In this document: positions 17,634-27,420 of the stretch, piece by piece
Numbering within the stretch: the stretch's first letter is position 1
How the letters are laid out: every line of letters begins with the position of its first letter
NCBI GenBank assembly: GCA_017307955.1
Contig: JAFKFV010000016.1
Coordinates: forward strand, 124,001 to 188,000
DNA length: 64,000 nt
Source of the DNA: Allobosea sp.
GTDB taxonomy: Bacteria; Pseudomonadota; Alphaproteobacteria; Rhizobiales; Kaistiaceae
Direction of reading: 5' to 3'
The notes under the pieces: generated by a model
What the model was told of the DNA's origin: nothing
Database searches by the model: none
Seen by the model: the letters and a program-made list of their open reading frames with translations, nothing else
Position numbers and translations under genes: made by a program

Positions 17634-17684
17634 CCCTCTCCTGCCCCTTAGCGACCGCAGCCATCATGGGCCCACACCCGTTAA

Positions 17685-17700
17685 TAGGCTGAAAAGCCTA
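17685..17700. other. Short GAAA-tetraloop inverted repeat
   Basis: TAGGCT-GAAA-AGCCTA, a perfect 6-bp stem with a GNRA loop, lies in the 230-bp gap between the AidB-like gene and the divergent secreted-protein gene. No T-run follows, so a terminator is unlikely; a regulatory leader hairpin or protein site is possible. Confidence 0.35.
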
Positions 17701-17863
17701 ACCTGTCTCGCCTCGGCACCGGCGGCCGCGGCCCGCGCCCGCTCGATGCCGACGACAAAAATGCGGCGCGTCGCCGTCGGGCGTTGCCGCGGGCACGAAA
17801 ATACCCTCAACTCCGGCCGGGCGCCCGCCACCCCGGCGGCGGCCGCGTTTCGGGGGATTTCCT

Positions 17864-18397
17864 ATGAAGATTGCGAAGGCCGCGACGATCGCGGCCGCGA
17901 CACTGTTCGCTGCGACGATGTCTGGTCTCATGCCGTCGGCCGCGACCGCGGCTTCCGCAAAGCTCGGCCAGGAACGGCCCTATGGCAAGCCGGTCGGCCC
18001 CTGGAAGATCACGGTGACGGAGGAGAAGCCCGGCATCGTCAATTGCCGTGCCGTGCGCAAGGCCGGCACGCGGCTCGACATCATGGCGATGCGCAACGAC
18101 GGGACCGACCCCTATCTCAGCGTCGACGCCGAAGGCCGCAAGGGCAAGTTTCCGGGCACGATCATCAATGTCCCCGGCCAGCCGCGGGGCGTGCAGGAGT
18201 GGGAGTCGGACGGCGCGGCGAACGGCAAGCGGATGTGGTTCCCGCTCGGCGCGGTGACGATCAGCGAGCTCGCCGATGCAGGCGCCTTCCAGTTTTCGCT
18301 GCCCGACTCGGAGGACAGCGGCGTCGTGATGCTCGGCAAGGATGCGACGAAGGCCTGGAACCGCGTCACCGACTGCGTCTTTGCGGACGGGCGCTGA
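17864..18397 (+). CDS. Secreted hypothetical protein, 177 aa
   Basis: Begins with a typical signal peptide (MKIAKAATIAAATLFAATMS, cleavage near ATA-AS). The mature part is soluble, beta-rich, with two cysteines (IVNCRAVRKAG and VTDCVFADG) that may form one disulfide across the domain. The pattern 'short beta strands with WKITVTEE..., ...FPLGAVTISELADAGAF...' is reminiscent of invasion-associated locus B-like periplasmic proteins, but I cannot assign the family with confidence. It is monocistronic and convergent with rnr. Confidence 0.75.
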   Translation: MKIAKAATIAAATLFAATMSGLMPSAATAASAKLGQERPYGKPVGPWKITVTEEKPGIVNCRAVRKAGTRLDIMAMRNDGTDPYLSVDAEGRKGKFPGTIINVPGQPRGVQEWESDGAANGKRMWFPLGAVTISELADAGAFQFSLPDSEDSGVVMLGKDATKAWNRVTDCVFADGR

Positions 18398-18423
18398 GCC
18401 CCTTCCCGACGGGCGGGGCGGCC

Positions 18424-20757
18424 TCAGCGCCGCCTCGGCCCCGGCCGCGGCTTCTGCGCGGCGCGGCTCCTGGCGATCTTGTCGCGGAAGCCGCGCTCGA
18501 CGACGCGCCGCTCGCCTTTCGGCACGCGGCGCCCCTCCGACATCAGCTCGAAGCGCAACGCGCCGGCGATCGGCGCCACTTCGACGAGCTTCACCTCGAC
18601 CTGATCGCCGAGCTGGTGCATCTCGCCGGTGCGCGCGCCGATGATGGCGTGGCGTGCCTCGTCATAGGCGTAGAAATCGGCGCCGATCGAGCCGATCGGC
18701 ACGAAGCCGTCGGCGCCGGTCTCGTCGAGCTTCACGAAGAGACCGGAGCGAGTCACGCCGGCGATGCGCCCGGTGAAGAACGCGCCGATGCGGTCGGCCA
18801 GCCAATGCGCGACGAGGCGGTCCACCGTCTCGCGCTCGGCCGCCATCGCCCGCCGCTCGGCGCCGGAAATCTCCTGCGCGATCTGTTCCAGGTCCGCCTC
18901 GGCGCCATCGGGAAGCCCGCCCTCCCCGAGTTCCAGCGAGCGAACCAGCGCGCGATGCACGATGAGATCGGCATAGCGGCGGATCGGCGAGGTGAAATGC
19001 GCATAGCGGCGGAGATTGAGGCCGAAATGGCCAATATTCTCCGGGCTGTAGACCGCCTGGCTCTGCGAGCGCAGCACCACCTCGTTGACCAGCGCCTGGT
19101 GTTCGCTGTCCTTGACCTTGTCGAGGATCGTATTGAAGTGGCCGGGCCGGAGATTGCCACTCCTCGGCAGGTTCATCTCGATCGAGGCGAGGAATTCGCG
19201 CAGCGCCTCGAGCTTGGCGAGCGATGGCGCGTCATGGACGCGATAGACGAGCGGCGATTTCTTGCGCTCCAGCGTCTCCGCCGCCGCGACATTCGCCTGG
19301 ATCATGAACTCCTCGATCAGCCGATGCGCATCAAGCCGCTCGGGCACGACGATGCGCTCGATCGCGCCGTCGGGGCCGACGATCACCTTGCGCTCGGGAA
19401 GGTCGAGATCGAGCGGCTCGCGCTGGTCGCGCGCCCGCTTCATCAGCGCATAGGCCGCCCAGAGCGGCTTCAGCACCGGCTCCAGCAGCGGCCCGGTCTT
19501 GTCGTCGGGCCGGCCGTCGATCGCCGCCTGGGCCTGCTGGTAGGAGAGCTTGGCGGCCGACCGCATCATGACGCGGTGGAACCAGTGGAACTTCTTCTTG
19601 CCCTCGGCCGTGATCTGCATGCGCACGGCGAGCGCCGGGCGATCCTCGCCCTCGCGCAGCGAGCAGAGATCGTTGGAGATCCGCTCCGGAAGCATCGGCA
19701 CGACACGGTCCGGGAAATAGACCGAGTTGCCGCGCTTCAGCGCCTCGCGGTCGAGCGGCGAGCCGGGCCGCACATACCAGGCGACATCGGCGATCGCGAC
19801 CGTCACCAGATAGCCGCCCGGATTTTCCGGGTCGCTGTCCGGCTCGGCATGGACGGCGTCGTCATGGTCCTTGGCATCGGCCGGATCGATCGTGACCAGC
19901 GGCAGCTGGCGCCAGTCCTCGCGGCCGCCGGCGATCGGCGCCGGCTTCGCCGCCTCGGCGGCATCGATCACAGACTGCGGGAAGATATGCGGGATGTCAT
20001 GCGCGTGGATGGCGATAAGGCTCACCGCCTTCTCGCTGTGCACGGCGCCGACGACCTCGATGATCCGCGCCGGCGAGAGGCCGTAGCGCGTAACGCGCTT
20101 CACCTCGATCGCGACGAGATCGCCGTCATGGGCGCCGTTGAGATCCTCTTCGGCGACCTGATATTCGCTTTGCTTGCGGTCCACGGGCTCGATGCGGCGC
20201 GTGCCGTCGAGCGCCGTGCGCAGGACGCCGAGGATCGACGGCGCCCGCTTCTCGAGAACCTTGATGACGCGCGCCTTGTAGGGGAACGGCGCCTCGGCGT
20301 CGTCCTCGGCCTCGACGCGGGCGAGCACGCGGTCGCCGATGCCCGGAGCGGGAATGAGCTGCTTGCGGCTGGCGACGATGAGGACGCGCGGCGGTCCCGT
20401 GCGGTCGTCGGCCCAGTTGGTCGGCTGGGCGATGAAATCGCCTTCGGCGTCGCGGTCGACGATGGAAAGGACGCTGACGGACGGCAGCGTGCCGGCCTTC
20501 GTCAGGCGCTTGCGGTCCTTGCGGACGAGGCCTTCCTCGCCGAGTTCCTTCAGCATGCGCTTCAGCGCGATGCGCGCGCCGCCGGAAACGCCGAAGGAGC
20601 GCGCGATCTCGCGCTTGCCGGCCTGGCCGGGATGCTCGGCAATGAAGGTGAGAATCTGCTCGCGGGTCGGCAGTCCGTTCTGGTCGGGCGCCGGCGCCGC
20701 GACGGGCGCCTTGCGGCGGGTCGGACGGGGCGTGGTCTGGTCTGGCTTCTTGGCCAA
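18424..20757 (-). CDS. rnr: Ribonuclease R
   Basis: Processive 3'-5' exoribonuclease that degrades structured RNA, 777 aa. Order of parts: N-terminal basic stretch and winged helix (TREQILTFIAEHPGQAGKREI), cold-shock domains, catalytic RNB domain with the metal-binding DPADAKDHDDAV motif, the substrate-ring segment LIEEFMIQANVAAAE, C-terminal S1 domain (TGRIAGVTRSGLFVKLDETG) and an Arg/Lys-rich tail. It is downstream of topA with 188 bp between; in alphaproteobacteria rnr regularly follows topA. Confidence 0.96.
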   Translation of the reverse strand: MAKKPDQTTPRPTRRKAPVAAPAPDQNGLPTREQILTFIAEHPGQAGKREIARSFGVSGGARIALKRMLKELGEEGLVRKDRKRLTKAGTLPSVSVLSIVDRDAEGDFIAQPTNWADDRTGPPRVLIVASRKQLIPAPGIGDRVLARVEAEDDAEAPFPYKARVIKVLEKRAPSILGVLRTALDGTRRIEPVDRKQSEYQVAEEDLNGAHDGDLVAIEVKRVTRYGLSPARIIEVVGAVHSEKAVSLIAIHAHDIPHIFPQSVIDAAEAAKPAPIAGGREDWRQLPLVTIDPADAKDHDDAVHAEPDSDPENPGGYLVTVAIADVAWYVRPGSPLDREALKRGNSVYFPDRVVPMLPERISNDLCSLREGEDRPALAVRMQITAEGKKKFHWFHRVMMRSAAKLSYQQAQAAIDGRPDDKTGPLLEPVLKPLWAAYALMKRARDQREPLDLDLPERKVIVGPDGAIERIVVPERLDAHRLIEEFMIQANVAAAETLERKKSPLVYRVHDAPSLAKLEALREFLASIEMNLPRSGNLRPGHFNTILDKVKDSEHQALVNEVVLRSQSQAVYSPENIGHFGLNLRRYAHFTSPIRRYADLIVHRALVRSLELGEGGLPDGAEADLEQIAQEISGAERRAMAAERETVDRLVAHWLADRIGAFFTGRIAGVTRSGLFVKLDETGADGFVPIGSIGADFYAYDEARHAIIGARTGEMHQLGDQVEVKLVEVAPIAGALRFELMSEGRRVPKGERRVVERGFRDKIARSRAAQKPRPGPRRR

Positions 20758-20892
20758 GTTATCTCTTTTCTTATGGATGGATGCGCGGCGCCGCTGGAGG
20801 CGCCTGCGTCTTGTGCGTTGCGAATGACAATGGCGATCGCAGGCCGTCCTTGCAACAGGGCGGCGCGATACGCGTGGTCCGGGTTCTGTCCC

Positions 20893-20921
20893 GCCCCTCC
20901 CCCGCGGCGCGGGAGAGGGGG
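20893..20921. terminator. GC-rich imperfect hairpin downstream of topA
   Basis: CCCCTCCCCCGCGG and GCGGGAGAGGGGG form an imperfect inverted repeat, 25 bp after the topA stop. It resembles the dispersed CCCTC...GAGGG hairpins common in rhizobial genomes. It may weaken or end topA transcripts before rnr, but no T-run follows on the minus strand. Confidence 0.4.
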
Positions 20922-20945
20922 AAGCTTGGCGCGTTTTGGCAGCCG

Positions 20946-23663
20946 TCAGGCCTCGGCGGCCTTTTTCGCGGCGGGCTTCTTCGCAGCTGAAGTCTTGGCG
21001 GGCGCCTTCTTGGTGGCCGTAGCGGCCTTCTTGGCAGGCGCCTTCTTGGCCGGCGCCTTCTTGGCGGTGCCGTCCTCTCCCGTCGCCTTGCGGGCGGCGC
21101 GCGGCGCCTTGACGGGCGTCTTGCCGGCGCGCTCGGCGATGAGCGCCACGGCGGTCTCCATCGACACAGCTTCCGGCGCCGTGCCCTTCGGAATGGTGGC
21201 GTTCACCGCGCCATGCTTCACATAGGGGCCGTAGCGGCCGGCATGCACCGTCACCGGCCCGCCGAGGGTCGGATGATCGCCCAGCGTCTTCAACGGCTCG
21301 GCACCGGCGCGGCCGGCGCGCGGTCCGCGCGCCTGCTTCTCAGCCAGCACCGAGACGGCGCGGTTGAGGCCGACGCTGAACACTTCGTCCACGCTGTCGA
21401 GATTGGCGTATTTGCCGTCGTGAAGCACGAAAGGCCCATAGCGCCCGAGGCCGGCCTGGATCGGCTTGCCGTCCTCCGGATGCGCCCCGACCTCGCGCGG
21501 CAGCGCGAGCAGCGCCAGCGCCCGGTCGAGATCGAGCGTCGCGGCATCCCAACCCTTGGGCAGGCTGGAACGCTTCGGCTTCTCCTTGCCCTCGCCTTCG
21601 CCGAGCTGGACATAGACGCCGAACCGCCCCGAGCGCAGCGTGACGTCGAGGCCGGTCTCGGGATCCTTGCCAAGCACGCGGACGCCGTCGGCCCCGAGCT
21701 TGGCACCGTCTTCGCCATTCTCGCCCGGCGCCGCATCCTCGCCGGCCACCGCCAGCTGCCGCGTGTAGCGGCATTCGGGATAGTTCGAACAGCCGATGAA
21801 GGCGCCGAACTTGCCGAGCTTCAGCGAGAGCTTGCCGTTGCCGCACGCCGGGCAGGCGCGCGGATCGCCGCCGTCGGCGCGCTCCGGGAAGATATGCGGG
21901 CCGAGCAGTTCGTTGAGCGCATCGAGCACCTGCGCGACACGCAGTTCCTTGGTCTCCGACACGTCGAAGGAGAACTGCTGCCAGAACTCGCGCAGCACGT
22001 CCTTCCAGGCGATGTCGCCCGCCGAGATCTGGTCGAGCTTGCCCTCGAGATCGGCGGTGAAGTCATATTCGACATAGCGCGAGAAGAAGCTCTGCAGGAA
22101 GGCCGTGACGAGGCGGCCCTTGTCCTCGGGCATCAGCTTCTTCTTCTCGAGCCGCACATAGCCGCGGTCGCGCAAGACGCCGAGCGTCGCGGCATAGGTG
22201 GACGGACGGCCGATGCCGAGCTCCTCCATGCGCTTCACCAGCGTCGCCTCGCTATAGCGCGGCGGCGGTTCGGTGAAGTGCTGCGTCGCCTGGATGCCGC
22301 GATTGGCCAGCGCCTCGCCCTTGTCGATGCGCGGCAGGCGGCCCTCGTCGTCGTCGCCGTCGTCGTCGCGATCCTCGTTGTAGAGCGCGAGGAAGCCCTC
22401 GAAGGTCACGACCTGGCCGGAAGCGCGAAGATCCAGCTTGCGGCCGCCCGCCTCGGCAAGGATGTCGACGCTGGTGCGCTGCAATTCGGCCGATTCCATC
22501 TGGCTGGCGACCGTGCGCTTCCAGATGAGTTCGTAGAGCTTCGCCTGCTCGGGATCGAGATAGCGGGCGACTTCGCGCGGGCGGCGGTCCGGCGATGTCG
22601 GGCGGATCGCCTCATGCGCTTCCTGGGCGTTCTTCGCCTTGACCTGGTACCGGCGCGGCACGTCCGGCAGATGGCGAGGCGAGAAGTCCGCGCCGATCAC
22701 CTTGCGCACGGCCGCGACCGCCTCCGGCGCCATGTCGACGCCGTCGGTTCGCATATAGGTGATGAGGCCAACCGTCTCGCCGCCGATATCGACGCCCTCA
22801 TAGAGCCGCTGGGCGATCTGCATCGTCCGGTTAGGCGCGAAGCCGAGCTTGCGGCTCGCCTCCTGCTGCAGCGTCGAGGTCGTGAAAGGCGCGAAGGGAT
22901 GGCGGCGCGCCGGCTTCTGCTCGACATCGACGACGGTGTAGCGGCCGTTCTCCAGCGCGGTGCGGAAGGCGGCGGCCTCGTCGGCGGTGCCGACATCGAG
23001 GCGGCCGATCTTCTTGCCGTCGGCGCCGACGAGGCGGGCGTCGAACTCGTCGCCACGCGGCGTCGCGAGCCGGGCGACCAGAGACCAGTATTCACGCGGC
23101 CTGAAGACCTCGATCTCATTCTCGCGGTCGCAGACGAGGCGCAGCGCCACCGACTGCACGCGGCCGGCCGAGCGGGCGCCGGGCAGCTTGCGCCACAGCA
23201 CCGGCGAGAGCGTGAAACCGACGAGATAATCTAGCGCACGGCGGGCGAGATAGGCATCGACCAGCGCCGCATCGATGGGGCGCGGGTTCTTCATCGCGTC
23301 CAGCACGGCCTGCTTGGTGATCGCGTTGAAGACGACGCGCTCGACCGGCTTGTCCTTCAGCACGCGCTTCTGCTTCAGCACCTCCAGCACGTGCCAGGAG
23401 ATCGCCTCGCCCTCGCGGTCCGGGTCGGTGGCGAGGATGATGCGATCGGCCGACTTCGCCGCGGTCGCCATCTCGCTGAGCCGCTTGGCCGACTTCGGAT
23501 CGGCCTCCCACTGCATCGCGAAGTCCTCGTCCGGCAACACGGATCCGTCCTTGGAGGGAAGGTCGCGCACATGGCCGTAGGAGGCCACGACCTGATAGGC
23601 CGAGCCCAGATATTTGTTGATCGTTTTCGCCTTCGCAGGCGATTCGACGATGACGAGATTCAT
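20946..23663 (-). CDS. topA: DNA topoisomerase I
   Basis: Type IA topoisomerase that relaxes negative supercoils, 905 aa. The ATG at 23663 is chosen because it gives the invariant start MNLVIVESPAKAKTINKYLG of the Toprim domain; the frame is open further upstream. Toprim acids DPDREGEAISWH, active-site tyrosine in GLITYMRTDGVDM, one C4 zinc motif (CPACGNG...CSNYPEC) and three C-terminal repeats (LRSGRFGVYV, GLGRYGPFV, HAGRYGPYV) are clear. The last ~40 residues are a Lys/Ala/Pro repeat tail (AKKAPAKKA), which probably binds DNA. The gene follows dprA, the usual alphaproteobacterial order. Confidence 0.97.
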   Translation of the reverse strand: MNLVIVESPAKAKTINKYLGSAYQVVASYGHVRDLPSKDGSVLPDEDFAMQWEADPKSAKRLSEMATAAKSADRIILATDPDREGEAISWHVLEVLKQKRVLKDKPVERVVFNAITKQAVLDAMKNPRPIDAALVDAYLARRALDYLVGFTLSPVLWRKLPGARSAGRVQSVALRLVCDRENEIEVFRPREYWSLVARLATPRGDEFDARLVGADGKKIGRLDVGTADEAAAFRTALENGRYTVVDVEQKPARRHPFAPFTTSTLQQEASRKLGFAPNRTMQIAQRLYEGVDIGGETVGLITYMRTDGVDMAPEAVAAVRKVIGADFSPRHLPDVPRRYQVKAKNAQEAHEAIRPTSPDRRPREVARYLDPEQAKLYELIWKRTVASQMESAELQRTSVDILAEAGGRKLDLRASGQVVTFEGFLALYNEDRDDDGDDDEGRLPRIDKGEALANRGIQATQHFTEPPPRYSEATLVKRMEELGIGRPSTYAATLGVLRDRGYVRLEKKKLMPEDKGRLVTAFLQSFFSRYVEYDFTADLEGKLDQISAGDIAWKDVLREFWQQFSFDVSETKELRVAQVLDALNELLGPHIFPERADGGDPRACPACGNGKLSLKLGKFGAFIGCSNYPECRYTRQLAVAGEDAAPGENGEDGAKLGADGVRVLGKDPETGLDVTLRSGRFGVYVQLGEGEGKEKPKRSSLPKGWDAATLDLDRALALLALPREVGAHPEDGKPIQAGLGRYGPFVLHDGKYANLDSVDEVFSVGLNRAVSVLAEKQARGPRAGRAGAEPLKTLGDHPTLGGPVTVHAGRYGPYVKHGAVNATIPKGTAPEAVSMETAVALIAERAGKTPVKAPRAARKATGEDGTAKKAPAKKAPAKKAATATKKAPAKTSAAKKPAAKKAAEA

Positions 23664-23933
23664 CGGTGCCGTTCGGTGTGGCCGCCGGTCAGACGACCGG
23701 TCGGCGGAAAATGGATGGGGTCGCGCCACTCAGGCGCCACCGCCCGGACTCGGGATATCGCCGGGCGCGGTCGAGCCGGACAATCCGGGAAAGCTGCCAG
23801 CCTGTCAATCAAGCCCCGCCGGACTCGCTGCAATCTGAAGTTCTAACAGGTTGTAATTGCTTCTCTGAATTGCATCATGTCAGTATGTCGGACAACGGCG
23901 ACTGCGCCGCGATTTCCACCAAGGGGGCTGATC

Positions 23934-24119
23934 ATGACCGCTCCGGATATGTCTCCGGACACCCATCCGAGAAGGCCGGACCCGAAAGACAGGGCCGAGA
24001 CCGTTCGCTATATCGGGCGCATGGCCTCCGAATTGAAGGGCCTTGCTGCAAGTGCGGAACTCGACTTCGTCGCCTATCTTCTCAGCATGGTCGAAGAGGA
24101 TCTGCGCCGCGGTTCGTGA
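23934..24119 (+). CDS. Hypothetical 61-aa protein
   Basis: The ATG at 23934 follows an AAGGGGG with good spacing. The product has a polar N-terminus (MTAPDMSPDTHPRRPDPKDR) and a helical, amphipathic C-terminal half (ETVRYIGRMASELKGLAASA...AYLLSMVEEDLRR). Similar short proteins next to dprA/topA exist in rhizobia, but no function is known. It is encoded on the opposite strand between topA and dprA. Confidence 0.6.
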   Translation: MTAPDMSPDTHPRRPDPKDRAETVRYIGRMASELKGLAASAELDFVAYLLSMVEEDLRRGS

Positions 24120-24185
24120 ACGGCCGGGCGGCGACCGGCGGCAATAGCTGTCGAACAAGTCCGAACTCGCGCTGGTGATGGGCTT

Positions 24186-25304
24186 TCAGGCGATCAGCGA
24201 CACCCGTTGGCCGGAATGCCGCCCGATGCGCCCGGCGAGGTCGAGTTCGAGCAGCAGGACCTGTACGACCGCCGCGCCAAGGCCCGTGAAGCGGATGATG
24301 TCGTCGATCGCGGTCGGCACCGGGCCGAGCGCCTCGACGAGGACAGCCAGGTCGCCATCCTCCGGCAGGCGGATGGACTGCGGCGACGCGCCTTCCGCCT
24401 CACCCCAGGCCGGCGGCGGCGCGATCACGCGGCCAAGCATCGGCGCGACGACCTCGACCACATCGCGCCCGGCCGTCACGAGATGGGCGCCGTCCTTGAT
24501 CAGCCGGTTCGATCCAGACGAGCGCGGGTCGAGCGGCGAACCGGGGACCGCGCACACGATCCGGCCCTGCAGGCCCGCGAGCCGCGCGGTGATCAGCGAG
24601 CCCGAGCGCTCCGCCGCTTCGACCACCACCACCCCGGCCGCCATGCCGGAGACGAGACGATTGCGGCGCGGGAAATCGCGCGCCCGCGGCTCCCAGCCGA
24701 GCGGCATCTCGGAGACATGCGCCCCGCCGGCGGCGATGATCCGGTCGGCAAGCGCCGCGTTCTCGGGCGGATAGAGGCGGTCGAGGCCGCCGGCATAAGC
24801 CGCGACCGTGCCACCCCCGAGCGAAGCCTCGTGGGCCGCGGCATCGATGCCGCGTGCCAGGCCCGAGGCGACGACGAAACCGTCTGTGCCGAGTTCGGCG
24901 GCGATCATCGCGGCAATCTTGCGGCCTGCGACGGAAGCGTTGCGGGCGCCGACGATCGCGATCATCGGCCGCTCCATCAGCGCGGCCCCGCCGCCCCGCA
25001 TCGAGAGGAGCGGCGGCGCCGCATCGATGGCGCGCAGCCATTGCGGATAATCGGGATCGCTGATCGCCACCAGGCGCGCGCCGATCGCCGCGTGACCGGC
25101 GATCTCGCGCTCGGCTTCCTCGCTGCTGGCGAGGCGGATGCGCCGGCCGCTGCGCTTGACGAGATCGGGAATGCCTTCGAGCGCGGCGGCCGCCGAGCCG
25201 AAATGGCGCAGGAGATCGCGGAAGGTCGCGGGGCCGACATTCTCGCTGCGGATCAACCGCAGCCAGTCGAGCCGCTGCCGGTCGCTCAGATGGATCGGCG
25301 GCAT
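24186..25304 (-). CDS. dprA: DNA-processing protein DprA
   Basis: Single-stranded DNA-binding, RecA-loading protein of the DprA/Smf family, about 372 aa from the ATG at 25304 (GTG 25325 and TTG 25358 are alternatives). The N-terminal SAM-like part reads LDWLRLIRSENVGPATFRDLL. The Rossmann domain has IVGARNASVAGRKIA, ASGLARGIDAAAH, RRNRLVSGMA and the signature ERSGSLITARLA. A C-terminal winged helix (TAIDDIIRFTGLGAAVVQVLLLEL) is present. It functions in transformation where competence exists. It lies 168 bp downstream of plsY. Confidence 0.95.
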   Translation of the reverse strand: MPPIHLSDRQRLDWLRLIRSENVGPATFRDLLRHFGSAAAALEGIPDLVKRSGRRIRLASSEEAEREIAGHAAIGARLVAISDPDYPQWLRAIDAAPPLLSMRGGGAALMERPMIAIVGARNASVAGRKIAAMIAAELGTDGFVVASGLARGIDAAAHEASLGGGTVAAYAGGLDRLYPPENAALADRIIAAGGAHVSEMPLGWEPRARDFPRRNRLVSGMAAGVVVVEAAERSGSLITARLAGLQGRIVCAVPGSPLDPRSSGSNRLIKDGAHLVTAGRDVVEVVAPMLGRVIAPPPAWGEAEGASPQSIRLPEDGDLAVLVEALGPVPTAIDDIIRFTGLGAAVVQVLLLELDLAGRIGRHSGQRVSLIA

Positions 25305-25472
25305 CGTCGGCGGCAGCGCGGTCACCGACTGGATTCCGATCTGCCGCTCATGTCTCAACCCCCGCTTGCAAGACGCTTTCAGCCCTCGACCGATTGTGAC
25401 GGCAATGGCGTCGCAAGTGAAGAGGGCAAGCGCGGATCATTAACCAGTGGTTGCAGCAAAGGCTGTCGAGGG

Positions 25473-26069
25473 TCAGCCCTTGCTGCCGATCTTGCTCTCG
25501 GTGCCGGCGATCAGGCGGCCGATATTGGCGCTGTGCCGCCACCAGACGAGCGCCGTCAGCACGGCGAACACGACCGCCTGCGGCCACTCGCCCATGACGG
25601 CGAAGGCGACCGGGGTCAGCAGCGTCGCGGTCAGCGCGGCGAGCGAGGAATAGCGGAGCGCCGCGGCCGCAGCGATCCAGACCAGCGCGAAGCCGGCGGC
25701 CACCGGCCAAGCGACGCCGATAAGCACGCCGAGATAGGTGGCGACGCCCTTGCCGCCCTTGAAGCCGAGCCAGACCGGGAACATGTGGCCGATGACGGCG
25801 AACAGCGCCGCCGTGAGCGCGCCGACCTCGCCGAATCGGGCAAGCACAAGAACGGCCAGCGTGCCCTTCAGCGCGTCGCCGAGAAGCGTCGCCGCGGCCA
25901 GCCCCTTGCGGCCGGTGCGCAGCACATTGGTCGCGCCGATATTGCCCGAGCCGATGCTGCGCAGGTCGCCCGCACCGGCAAATTTCGTGAGGATGACGCC
26001 GAACGGGACCGATCCCATCAGATAGCCGAGCACGGCCGACAACAGCACGGCGACGATCACTGGGTCCAA
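25473..26069 (-). CDS. plsY: Glycerol-3-phosphate acyltransferase PlsY
   Basis: Inner-membrane enzyme that acylates glycerol-3-phosphate with acyl-phosphate, the first step of phospholipid synthesis. No ATG fits; the TTG at 26069 ([10 protein letters not shown]) with GGGAGG just upstream gives 198 aa, the family length (GTG 26060 also possible). Family motifs are clear: [27 protein letters not shown] and [18 protein letters not shown]. Five hydrophobic segments are expected. It follows pyrC' by 31 bp and probably belongs to the pyrB-pyrC'-plsY unit. Confidence 0.94.
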   Translation of the reverse strand: MDPVIVAVLLSAVLGYLMGSVPFGVILTKFAGAGDLRSIGSGNIGATNVLRTGRKGLAAATLLGDALKGTLAVLVLARFGEVGALTAALFAVIGHMFPVWLGFKGGKGVATYLGVLIGVAWPVAAGFALVWIAAAAALRYSSLAALTATLLTPVAFAVMGEWPQAVVFAVLTALVWWRHSANIGRLIAGTESKIGSKG

Positions 26070-26100
26070 GGCGGCCTCCCTATCCGTTCGGGCCTGCTGA

Positions 26101-27420
26101 TCAGGCCTCGTTGTCCTTATACACCGTCCGGCCGCCGACAAGGGTCATGAGAACGCGGCCCTCGAAGCGCGCGCCCTCGAAGGGCGTGTTCTTGGACCGC
26201 GAATGCAGCTTGTCCGCTTCGCAGATCCAAGGTTGCTCCAGATCGACGAGGATGAGATCGGCCGGCGCTCCGGCCGCGATCCGGCCGGAGGGCAGCCCGA
26301 GCAGTTCGGCCGGCCGCGCCGAAAGCGCCCTGACCACCGAGGCGAGGCTCGCCTCGCCATTGTGGACCGGACGCAGCGCGGCCGCGAGCAGCGTCTCGAG
26401 GCCGACGGCGCCGTCGGCCGCCTCCGCGAAGGGATGGCGCTTGGTGTCGACGTCCTGCGGATCGTGGCTCGAGACGATGACGTCGATCGACCCGTCCGCG
26501 ACGCCCTCGATCATCGCCAGCCGGTCGTCCTCGTCGCGGAGCGGCGGCGCCAGACGGTAGAAGGTGCGATAGGGGCCGACATCGCGCTCGTTGAGGGCAA
26601 GATGCGTCGCCGACACGCCGCAGGAGACGGCGAGGCCCTGTTTCTTGGCACGGCGGATGATGTCGAGCGAGGCGGCGCAGGAGATCTGCGCGGCGTGGTA
26701 GCGACCGCCGGTCAGCGCCGCGATGCGGATGTCGCGCTCCAGCATGATGATCTCGGCCTCGCGCGGGATGCCCGGCAGGCCAAGCCGCGTCGCCGTCTCG
26801 CCCTCGTTCATCACGCCCGAGCCGACGAGGTCCGGATCGGCCGGGTGATGCATGATGAGGGCGCCGAAATCGCGGGCATAGGTGAGCGCCCGGCGCAGCA
26901 CCAGCGCATTGGTGATCGAGTGCCGGCCATCGGTGAAGCCCACGGCGCCCGCGGCCCCGAGCAGGCCGAACTCGGTCATCTCGCGGCCCTTGAGGCCTTT
27001 GGTCAGCGCCGCCATGGGCAGCACATTGACGGCGGCCGTGTCGCGGGCGAGGCGGGCGATGAAATCGACCAGCGCCACGTCGTCGATGACCGGATCCGTG
27101 TCGGGCATGGTGACGATCGTCGTGACGCCGCCCGCAGCAGCCGCCTGACCGGCCGAGGCGAAGGTCTCGCGATGCTCGGCACCCGGCTCGCCGACGAAGA
27201 CGCGCATGTCGATGAGGCCGGGCAGCAGCGCCTTGCCGCGCGCCTCTATGATCGTGGCACCCTCCGGCACCCCGGGCGCCGCGCCGCGCGCGACATCCCT
27301 GATGAGGCCGTCGACCACGACGACGCTGCCGATCGCGTCGAGGCCGCTCGTCGGATCGACGATCCGCGCACCGGTGATGACGAGCGGCCGCGCTTCGGCC
27401 CTGATCGCGGAAAGGCTCAT
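26101..27420 (-). CDS. pyrC: Dihydroorotase-like protein PyrC', probably non-catalytic
   Basis: Class I dihydroorotase homologue, 439 aa, full length and intact. The scaffold is clear ([51 protein letters not shown]). However metal ligands are lost: the DxHxH site reads DMRVFV, the second His motif reads YHAAQIS in place of YHxxHVS, and the TDHAPH motif reads SSHDPQDVD. This matches the known inactive PyrC' subunits that hold aspartate transcarbamoylase in some proteobacteria. It overlaps the pyrB stop by 4 bp (ATGA), which fits a stoichiometric complex. A true dihydroorotase must then lie elsewhere. Confidence 0.9.
   Translation of the reverse strand: MSLSAIRAEARPLVITGARIVDPTSGLDAIGSVVVVDGLIRDVARGAAPGVPEGATIIEARGKALLPGLIDMRVFVGEPGAEHRETFASAGQAAAAGGVTTIVTMPDTDPVIDDVALVDFIARLARDTAAVNVLPMAALTKGLKGREMTEFGLLGAAGAVGFTDGRHSITNALVLRRALTYARDFGALIMHHPADPDLVGSGVMNEGETATRLGLPGIPREAEIIMLERDIRIAALTGGRYHAAQISCAASLDIIRRAKKQGLAVSCGVSATHLALNERDVGPYRTFYRLAPPLRDEDDRLAMIEGVADGSIDVIVSSHDPQDVDTKRHPFAEAADGAVGLETLLAAALRPVHNGEASLASVVRALSARPAELLGLPSGRIAAGAPADLILVDLEQPWICEADKLHSRSKNTPFEGARFEGRVLMTLVGGRTVYKDNEA

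Noticed and set aside
17569..21225. 1218-codon open frame on the plus strand
   Set aside because: It is antisense to rnr, with Arg/Gly-rich low-complexity sequence typical of shadow frames in GC-rich DNA; no domain is visible.
21213..23234. 673-codon plus-strand frame over topA
   Set aside because: Antisense to a perfect topA; composition is that of a mirror frame.
26101..27420. pyrC as pseudogene
   Set aside because: The frame is intact, full length and coupled to pyrB; loss of ligands fits a structural PyrC'.
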